DNA of 13,784 nucleotides from assembly GCA_903927855.1 (NCBI GenBank), contig CAIYOL010000111.1, positions 1-13,784 on the forward strand, given 5' to 3'. The stretch comes from an uncultured Planctomycetota bacterium (GTDB lineage: Bacteria; Planctomycetota; Phycisphaerae; Sedimentisphaerales; Anaerobacaceae). Made by a program: the position numbers and the translations under genes. Shown here one piece after another: positions 6,523 through 11,233 of the stretch (its first letter is position 1; every line of letters begins with the position of its first letter). Under the pieces are notes generated by a model that was given only the letters and a program-made list of their open reading frames with translations, did no database searches and was not told where the DNA came from.

Positions 6523-7173
6523 TCAGGCCTCTTCTTGGGAACTGCGGACTATAACGTAACTCCCGGATGAACCTGGTACGCAACCTTTGATCATTAACAA
6601 ATTTCTCTCCTCATCTATTGCCACCAGGCTGTGGTTTTTTTCCGTCGCTCTGTGGTCGCCCATATGTCCCGCCATTCTCTTGCCCTTATGAAGATTGCCG
6701 CCGTGACCACGGTCGGTAGCATGACTGGCAATCGAACCGGGAGAACGATGCTTACGCTCGGTACCGTGAGAGTCCGGCATCCCATGAAAATCATGCCGTT
6801 TCATCACTCCGGCAAAGCCCTTACCCTTGCTCGTACCTACAATATCAACGAACTTCTCTTTGCCAAAGACTGAAACCGTAAGAGAGTCTCCCACTTTATA
6901 CCCCGGTTCGGTATCATTAGGCAGACGCATCTCTCCGACGAATCTCTTCGGTACTGAATTGGCTTTCTTAGCATGACCGAGCTGCGGATTCTTTATTCGC
7001 GATTTTTTTACATCGTCGTATCCCAGTTGAACAGCGTTATAACCGTCTGTATTTACAGTTTTGACCTGCATAACAATGCAGGGACCGGCTTGTATAACTG
7101 TAACAGGCAGCAGATTGGCCGCCTCGTCATACATCTGAGTCATCCCTATTTTTTTGCCCAGCAACATTGCCAT
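6523..7173 (-). CDS. rplC: 50S ribosomal protein L3
   Basis: L3 is an early assembly protein whose long internal loop approaches the peptidyl-transferase centre. The 216-residue product begins LLGKKIGMTQMYDE and has VTVIQAGPCIVMQVKT, DIVGTSKGKGFAGVMKRHDF, RSPGSI, KGKRMAGHMGD and ERNLLMIKGCVPG, all family blocks. Between PGSI and KGKRMAG it has 14 residues (149-162, Gly/His-rich) where E. coli and Thermus have 10. The Gln methylated by PrmB in E. coli L3 (GSIGQ) has no Gln counterpart here (GSIAS). Start ATG at 7173-7171, 18 nt after the rpsJ stop; the spacer is made of CGAGGTG and CGAGATA heptamers that include a GAGG. Confidence 0.97.
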   Translation of the reverse strand: MAMLLGKKIGMTQMYDEAANLLPVTVIQAGPCIVMQVKTVNTDGYNAVQLGYDDVKKSRIKNPQLGHAKKANSVPKRFVGEMRLPNDTEPGYKVGDSLTVSVFGKEKFVDIVGTSKGKGFAGVMKRHDFHGMPDSHGTERKHRSPGSIASHATDRGHGGNLHKGKRMAGHMGDHRATEKNHSLVAIDEERNLLMIKGCVPGSSGSYVIVRSSQEEA

Positions 7174-7194
7174 TATCTCGCACCTCGTATCTCA
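7174..7194 (-). repeat. CGAGRTR heptamers between rpsJ and rplC
   Basis: Three tandem 7-bp units on the minus strand: TGAGATA (beginning with the rpsJ TGA stop), CGAGGTG and CGAGATA, followed directly by the rplC ATG. The same unit, CGAGATA, recurs directly before rplE (1080-1086) and near the rplV start (4315-4321). The GAGG inside the array is the likely ribosome-binding site of rplC. Confidence 0.75.
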
Positions 7195-7506
7195 GGCTTT
7201 AATCTTCACAAAAACGCCGGCTGGTACCACCAAACGGTTCAACACCTCAACCGTTCGCGCGTTGGCTTCATGAATATCTATCAGACGTTTGTGAGTCCTC
7301 AGCTCAAACTGTTCACGCGACTTTTTATCAACATGGGGACTTCGCAAAACGGTGTATCTTTCAATCCGCGTAGGCAGCGGCACAGGACCGCTGACACGGG
7401 CATTGGTCCTCCTGGCGTGCTCTACTATCTCCTTGGCTGATGCATCAAGAGCCCTGGGGTCGTAAGATTCCATTTTAATTCTTATCTTTTCAGTTTCAGT
7501 AGGCAC
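7192..7506 (-). CDS. rpsJ: 30S ribosomal protein S10 (NusE)
   Basis: S10 sits in the 30S head and also acts as NusE, the partner of NusB in antitermination and of NusG in coupling. The 104-residue product has [14 protein letters not shown], the tip loop [20 protein letters not shown], the block [16 protein letters not shown] and the end [10 protein letters not shown], all as in the family. The start is GTG at 7506-7504, chosen because AGGAAGG lies about 7 nt upstream and homology begins soon after; the next Met, 11 codons in, would cut the first strand. It is the first gene after the 550-nt gap, with promoter candidates and hairpins upstream, so it likely opens the S10 transcription unit. Confidence 0.97.
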   Translation of the reverse strand: MPTETEKIRIKMESYDPRALDASAKEIVEHARRTNARVSGPVPLPTRIERYTVLRSPHVDKKSREQFELRTHKRLIDIHEANARTVEVLNRLVVPAGVFVKIKA

Positions 7507-7548
7507 AGTTTTCCTTCCTGTTCACCTTCAGCGAAATCTCGCCCAAAA

Positions 7549-7568
7549 GCGGATTCCCAACAATCCGC
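7549..7568 (-). promoter_or_regulatory. Stem-loop in the rpsJ 5' leader
   Basis: GCGGATT and AATCCGC make a perfect 7-bp stem with a GTTGGG loop, followed on the minus strand by TTTT then GGG. About 45 nt before the rpsJ start, between the proximal promoter candidate and the ribosome-binding site. A second small hairpin, GCGA/TCGC, lies at 7531-7542. The short T run makes it a possible weak attenuator or an operator for autogenous control; no similarity to the E. coli L4-responsive leader can be claimed. Confidence 0.5.
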
Positions 7569-7613
7569 CTCTTCACTTCAAATTTCTAATCTGAAAACTT
7601 GCGAAAACTCAAA

Positions 7614-7641
7614 ATTATACATACTTACAAACAAATTGCAA
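7614..7641 (-). promoter_or_regulatory. Candidate sigma70-type promoter for the S10 operon (proximal)
   Basis: On the minus strand TTGCAA (7641-7636) and a perfect TATAAT (7619-7614) are separated by 16 nt. Transcription would start near 7607, giving a leader of about 100 nt before rpsJ. Context is right: AT-rich, in a gene-free gap, before the first gene of the cluster. The -35 matches TTGACA at four of six positions. Confidence 0.55.
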
Positions 7642-7978
7642 AACAATTATCTTCAGCTATTTTCAGCAAATAGCTTCTCTCTTTCACCAAACACATCTTG
7701 GTTTGATTTTGGCAGGAAAGGCATTTCTTATCGGACCGTCTTTAACTCTCGATGACTAAAAAACACGACACACAACCAATAAATTCGCCTTCCTTAAAGA
7801 ATTCGGGGCCTGACCATTTACGGCCATCCCAAAGCCGCTTATCAGCTTTGGCATACCCCTTAACCTAACAAAGTAATTAACAAACCGTCCTTGACCACTA
7901 CATTACAGATATGTAACAGCCCAACTCGTAAACGCAAAACCAATCCCTGGTCATGCTCGCTACGGCTGAAAAAACGCG

Positions 7979-8007
7979 ATATTACTACACAAATCTTTTT
8001 ATATCAA
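7979..8007 (-). promoter_or_regulatory. Candidate sigma70-type promoter after fusA (distal)
   Basis: On the minus strand TTGATA (8007-8002; five of six to TTGACA) is followed after exactly 17 nt by TAATAT (7984-7979; four of six to TATAAT). It lies just downstream of the fusA stop and hairpin. It could start a long leader for the S10 operon (about 465 nt) or a separate small transcript in the gap. Confidence 0.45.
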
Positions 8008-8018
8008 ACAAAATATTG

Positions 8019-8044
8019 AAAAAATTTTGCTAAAAACTGCAAAA
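8019..8044 (-). terminator. Weak terminator-like hairpin after fusA
   Basis: TTTTGC and GCAAAA form a 6-bp stem with an 8-nt loop, followed on the minus strand by six T. The stem has only two G-C pairs, so termination efficiency may be low. It starts about 12 nt after the fusA stop, the right place for the end of the str unit. Confidence 0.35.
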
Positions 8045-8056
8045 ATATATGCTTTC

Positions 8057-10141
8057 TTATAAAATAATCTCCTTGGCAATCTGCTCCGGCACCCTTTCAT
8101 AGCTTAACGGCTCCATCGTGAAGGTTCCTCGGCCGGCTGTGGCACTTCTAATTTCGCCGGAATACCCAAACATTTCTGCCAAGGGTACTTTAGCATCAAT
8201 TATCCGCATATTTCCATGCATACGGCAATCAGTAATTAAGCCCCTTTTCCCCAGCAAATTACCTTGTACTGCCCCAAAATTGGCCTCCGGCACCACTATT
8301 TGGAGCCGCATTATCGGTTCAAGTAAAACCGGTTCTGCCTCTTTACACGCCTTTTCCACCGCAATCTTGGCAGCCTGCTCAAAAGCCAAATCCGAAGAAT
8401 CCACCGAATGGAATGAGCCGTCAATAAGCGTAACCTTGATCCCCACAACAGGAAAACCGGCCAACACGCCGCTGCCCATAGCATCCTTCACCCCCCTTTC
8501 CACCGCGGGAACATACTCTTTCGGCACCGCATTGGAAACTATCTTGCTCACAAATTCAATGTCATGGCTCCAATGGCCGTCCTCTGTTAACAGCGGCTCA
8601 ACCACCAAAACCACATCTCCATACTGGCCGCGACCGCCTGTTTGACGCACAAACTTACCTTCCGCCTGAGATTTCCTGGTAATAGCTTCCTTATAGGCAA
8701 CCTTTGGCTTGCCAACTCTGACATGAACCCCCTTTTCCTTTACCAGTTTGTGCTGGAGTATCTCCAGGTGCAGTTCTCCCATACCGCTGATGATTGTCTG
8801 GCCTGTTTCGCTGTCTATTTTACACTCAAAAGTTGGGTCTTCACGTTTCAAATCCGCCAATGCCTCCACCAACTTAGCTGATTCTGTGCCGGCTTTGGGC
8901 TCTATTGACATACTAATAACCGTTTCCGGGAACGTAATGCTCGGTAAACAAACAGGACTTTTGGGGTCGCAAAGCGTATCACCGGTAAGCGTTTCCTTCA
9001 ACCCCACAACTGCGATAATATCACCGGCAACAGCCGAATCCAAAATTTTTCGCTCATCAGCGTGCATTTCGAATATTCTGGTAATATTCTCTTTTTTGTC
9101 GCGATTTACATTTAAAACCCTGGTGCCGGGTTTTAACTTCCCCTGATAAATCCTCAAAAAATTCAAATCGCCGTGCGAATCGGCGGTAATCTTAAATGCA
9201 AGAGCAACAAAGCTGGCATTGCGGTCGCATTTAATCGATATTTCTTTATCTTTGTCTTTACCTTTACCTCCCGCTTTGTGCACAACTATATCAGGCCTGT
9301 CCAGCGGCGAAGGCAAATACGCCACAACACCATCAAGCAGCTTTTGAATACCAATATATTTCAGGGCCGAACCGACAAATACCGGATGAAGTTTGTTGGC
9401 TATAGTTCCTTTTCTAATCGCTCTATTAATCATCTCGGTATCGACCGGCTTATCATGAACATAAGCATCCATCAACCCTTCATCGTATTCGGCTGCATGT
9501 TCAATCATATGTTTTCTGTATTGTTCCGCGGTTTTCAGCAAATCATCTGGAATTTCAGTTTCTTCAAAGGTCGCCCCTAATTCTTTGGTTTCGTAGAAGA
9601 CCGCCCGCATCTTTATAAGGTCTATTACCCCTTTAAAAGAATCTTCCGCTCCGATGGGAATCTGTACACAAACAGGATTGGCAAGGAGCTTTTCGCTAAT
9701 GCTTTTAACAGTCATCTCGAAGTCGGCGCCGACTTTGTCCATCTTATTCACGAAGCAAAGACAGGAAAGAGCATATTTTTGTCCCTGTCTCCAGACAGTC
9801 TCACTTTGAGCCTGAACACCTTCACTACCGTCAAATACGGCTACAGTGCCATCGAGAACGCGCAGAGACCGTTCGACCTCAGCGGTAAAATCAATGTGCC
9901 CCGGCGTATCGATAAGATTAATCTCAAAACCCTCCCATGGACATTTCGTTGCGGCGCTGGTTATAGTAATGCCCCTTCTTTGCTCCTCTTCCAAATAATC
10001 CATGACGGCGGTACCGTCGTGGACTTCCCCCATCTTGTAGGTTTTTCCTGTATAATAGAGTATGCGCTCGGTTACCGTCGTCTTGCCGGCATCGATATGA
10101 GCCATGATTCCGATATTACGTAATTGTTTCAATTTGTCCAT
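8057..10141 (-). CDS. fusA: Translation elongation factor G
   Basis: EF-G is the GTPase that drives ribosome translocation. The 694-residue product has all five domains. GTPase motifs: AHIDAGKT (14-21), switch I RGITIT (56-61), DTPGH (78-82), NKMD (132-135). Domain [14 protein letters not shown] (451-461). Domain IV: GGRGQYG (502-508), and the tip loop FHSVDSS keeps the His equivalent to E. coli His583. Domain V has LLEPIM and the [11 protein letters not shown] block. KREDPTF with [11 protein letters not shown] resembles spd-type and mitochondrial EF-G. A Lys/Gly-rich stretch at 290-300 interrupts domain II. The start is the ATG at 10141; there is no strong Shine-Dalgarno, and a perfect 16-bp palindrome lies just upstream. 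Position after rpsL-rpsG makes it the main fusA, though paralogues may exist elsewhere. Confidence 0.97.
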   Translation of the reverse strand: MDKLKQLRNIGIMAHIDAGKTTVTERILYYTGKTYKMGEVHDGTAVMDYLEEEQRRGITITSAATKCPWEGFEINLIDTPGHIDFTAEVERSLRVLDGTVAVFDGSEGVQAQSETVWRQGQKYALSCLCFVNKMDKVGADFEMTVKSISEKLLANPVCVQIPIGAEDSFKGVIDLIKMRAVFYETKELGATFEETEIPDDLLKTAEQYRKHMIEHAAEYDEGLMDAYVHDKPVDTEMINRAIRKGTIANKLHPVFVGSALKYIGIQKLLDGVVAYLPSPLDRPDIVVHKAGGKGKDKDKEISIKCDRNASFVALAFKITADSHGDLNFLRIYQGKLKPGTRVLNVNRDKKENITRIFEMHADERKILDSAVAGDIIAVVGLKETLTGDTLCDPKSPVCLPSITFPETVISMSIEPKAGTESAKLVEALADLKREDPTFECKIDSETGQTIISGMGELHLEILQHKLVKEKGVHVRVGKPKVAYKEAITRKSQAEGKFVRQTGGRGQYGDVVLVVEPLLTEDGHWSHDIEFVSKIVSNAVPKEYVPAVERGVKDAMGSGVLAGFPVVGIKVTLIDGSFHSVDSSDLAFEQAAKIAVEKACKEAEPVLLEPIMRLQIVVPEANFGAVQGNLLGKRGLITDCRMHGNMRIIDAKVPLAEMFGYSGEIRSATAGRGTFTMEPLSYERVPEQIAKEIIL

Positions 10142-10155
10142 TGTTCATTACCGAA

Positions 10156-10171
10156 AGTTCATCGATGAACT
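10156..10171. promoter_or_regulatory. Perfect 16-bp palindrome before fusA
   Basis: AGTTCATCGATGAACT is a perfect inverted repeat, 14 nt before the fusA ATG. As RNA it gives a 6-bp stem with a UCGA loop. A second ATGAAC (minus strand, 10148-10143) directly before the start could pair with the same GTTCAT arm, so two mutually exclusive folds are possible, one of which covers the initiation region. It could also be a dimeric protein site on DNA; no family is recognised. Confidence 0.45.
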
Positions 10172-10182
10172 ACAAAGAAGTT

Positions 10183-10223
10183 AAAAAAATAGCGGACAAG
10201 AAAAATTATACCCTATCCGCTAT
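10183..10223 (-). terminator. Hairpin with T-run between rpsG and fusA
   Basis: ATAGCGGA (10223-10216) and TCCGCTAT (10196-10189) form a perfect 8-bp stem with a 19-nt loop, followed on the minus strand by six T (10188-10183): the layout of an intrinsic terminator or attenuator. The left arm belongs to the heptamer array. The loop contains TATAAT (10210-10205) but no fitting -35. If active, it would lower fusA expression relative to rpsL-rpsG. Confidence 0.5.
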
Positions 10224-10235
10224 CTGCTATACCCT
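10208..10235 (-). repeat. Four tandem heptamers between rpsG and fusA
   Basis: On the minus strand: AGGGTAT, AGCAGAT, AGCGGAT, AGGGTAT, all of the form AGNNNAT, 28 bp with exact period 7. The third unit supplies the left arm of the T-run hairpin. Same period as the arrays found in the S10-spc spacers, with a different unit sequence. Confidence 0.75.
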
Positions 10236-10242
10236 ATTAAAA

Positions 10243-10749
10243 TTACCACGCGAAGTGAGCAAACGCCTTATTGGCTTCAGCCATTTTGTGTACATTATCT
10301 CGGGTGGTCATTGCACCGCCGCGCTTGTCATAAGCTTCCATCAATTCAGAAGCCAACCGCTCACAGAAAGCAGAGCCTTTTTTGCCCCTAGCCGACTGTA
10401 TTATCCACCGAAACGCAAGCGACTGCTGACGGCTGGGTCTTACCTGCATCGGGATTTGATAACTGGCTCCGCCGATACGTTTGCTGCGAACTTCAAGTAA
10501 TGGTTTCACATTATTAATGGCGGTCTCGAACACCTCCAACTCGGTTTTCTGGCCAGTTGCTCCCTCGCCCGAGCCGCCGGTGACCAGCGGTGAGCGGCGA
10601 ATTATATCCATAGCATCATAAAACGCTCTCTGTGCTACGCTTTTTTTGCCGGCCCACATTATAGCGTTAACAAACTTTGATACCAGTTTGCTATTATATA
10701 CAGAGTCCGGCTTTAATTGCTGACCTGAAGCGGTAAAGTTTTTCGCCAT
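10243..10749 (-). CDS. rpsG: 30S ribosomal protein S7
   Basis: S7 nucleates assembly of the 30S head and lies near the E site; in E. coli it represses the str operon. The 168-residue product (usually ~156) contains [40 protein letters not shown] and the C-terminal [14 protein letters not shown] Gly-rich insertion of about 12 residues follows helix DAMDII (about 54-66, [10 protein letters not shown]) and accounts for the extra length. Start ATG at 10749-10747, 70 nt after rpsL, with AGAG about 8 nt upstream. The gene is followed by a 101-nt spacer with repeats and a terminator-like hairpin. Confidence 0.97.
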   Translation of the reverse strand: MAKNFTASGQQLKPDSVYNSKLVSKFVNAIMWAGKKSVAQRAFYDAMDIIRRSPLVTGGSGEGATGQKTELEVFETAINNVKPLLEVRSKRIGGASYQIPMQVRPSRQQSLAFRWIIQSARGKKGSAFCERLASELMEAYDKRGGAMTTRDNVHKMAEANKAFAHFAW

Positions 10750-10819
10750 AATTTTTCTCTTTTATCGTAAAGTTCGCAGTGCTTTTCAATTCCAACTTTT
10801 TCTCTGCGGTTGACCCTTT

Positions 10820-11191
10820 CTATTTCGGCGTTTTTGCCCCGTATTTACTCCTGCCCTGTTTGCGGTTGGCCACGCCAGCACAGTCAAGTACGCCGCGAAC
10901 AATATGATACCGAACGCCCGGCAAATCCCTGACTCGACCTCCGCGAATTGTAACTGTGCTGTGCTCCTGCAGGTTGTGGTCGATACCAGGTATGTAAGCC
11001 GTGATTTCCTTGCCGTCGGTCAGCCGGACGCGGGCGATTTTTCGCAGAGCAGAATTCGGTTTTTTGGGCGTTTGAGTCCGGACAATCAGACACACGCCTC
11101 TTTTTTGTGGTGAGCCACTGATTTCAGATACTCTTTTTTGGCCCTTCGATTTCGCTCTTGGCCGTTTGACTAATTGGTTTATAGTAGGCAT
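10820..11191 (-). CDS. rpsL: 30S ribosomal protein S12, Arg at position 88
   Basis: S12 lies at the decoding centre and controls accuracy; it is the classic target region for streptomycin resistance. The 123-residue product matches the family over its length: [63 protein letters not shown] and [10 protein letters not shown]. The Lys at 43 (E. coli K42 without Met) is kept, but position 88 is Arg (codon AGG) where most bacteria have Lys. The Asp at 89 that is methylthiolated by RimO in E. coli is present. Start ATG at 11191-11189, 42 nt after rpoC; AAGTG is the only nearby purine-rich sequence. Confidence 0.98.
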   Translation of the reverse strand: MPTINQLVKRPRAKSKGQKRVSEISGSPQKRGVCLIVRTQTPKKPNSALRKIARVRLTDGKEITAYIPGIDHNLQEHSTVTIRGGRVRDLPGVRYHIVRGVLDCAGVANRKQGRSKYGAKTPK

Positions 11192-11233
11192 AATTCACTT
11201 TCGTTTTAATTTTCGGTTCTCAATCACTTCCTG

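Larger units (their letters stand above)
7507..8056 (-). other. 550-nt gene-free gap between fusA and rpsJ; tuf absent
   Basis: The only long gap in the window. In the classical str-S10 arrangement tuf lies here; there is no trace of EF-Tu sequence. What it holds, in transcription order: a weak terminator-like hairpin after fusA, a promoter candidate (7979-8007), an inverted pair TGACCA/TGGTCA (7948-7953 with 7892-7897) enclosing a TTACA/TGTAA hairpin (7903-7916), a CCAAAGC/GCTTTGG 7-bp stem (7829-7851), an AGCTATTT/AAATAGCT 8-bp stem (7655-7675), then the proximal promoter and the rpsJ leader. Between 7954 and 7742 there are stretches of protein-like reading frame without a single intact ORF (see findings). 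No tRNA or known riboswitch was recognised. Confidence 0.7.

Noticed and set aside
7655..7675. 8-bp AGCTATTT/AAATAGCT hairpin as a terminator
   Set aside because: No T-run follows on either strand; kept only as an inverted repeat in the gap description.
7770..7856. Minus-strand small ORF starting MPKLISGFGMAVNG in the gap
   Set aside because: Shares the DNA with a more convincing frame, and the only G-rich sequence ahead of its ATG is directly adjacent to it; chance ORF is likelier.
7752..7868. Plus-strand 38-residue ORF starting MTKKHDTQ in the fusA-rpsJ gap
   Set aside because: No ribosome-binding site, composition rich in Ser/Pro/Leu, and it is antisense to the more protein-like minus-strand frame.
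8118..8645. 175-codon open frame on the plus strand
   Set aside because: Antisense to EF-G domains IV-V, low-complexity Ser/Thr/Pro composition typical of reverse translations; shadow.
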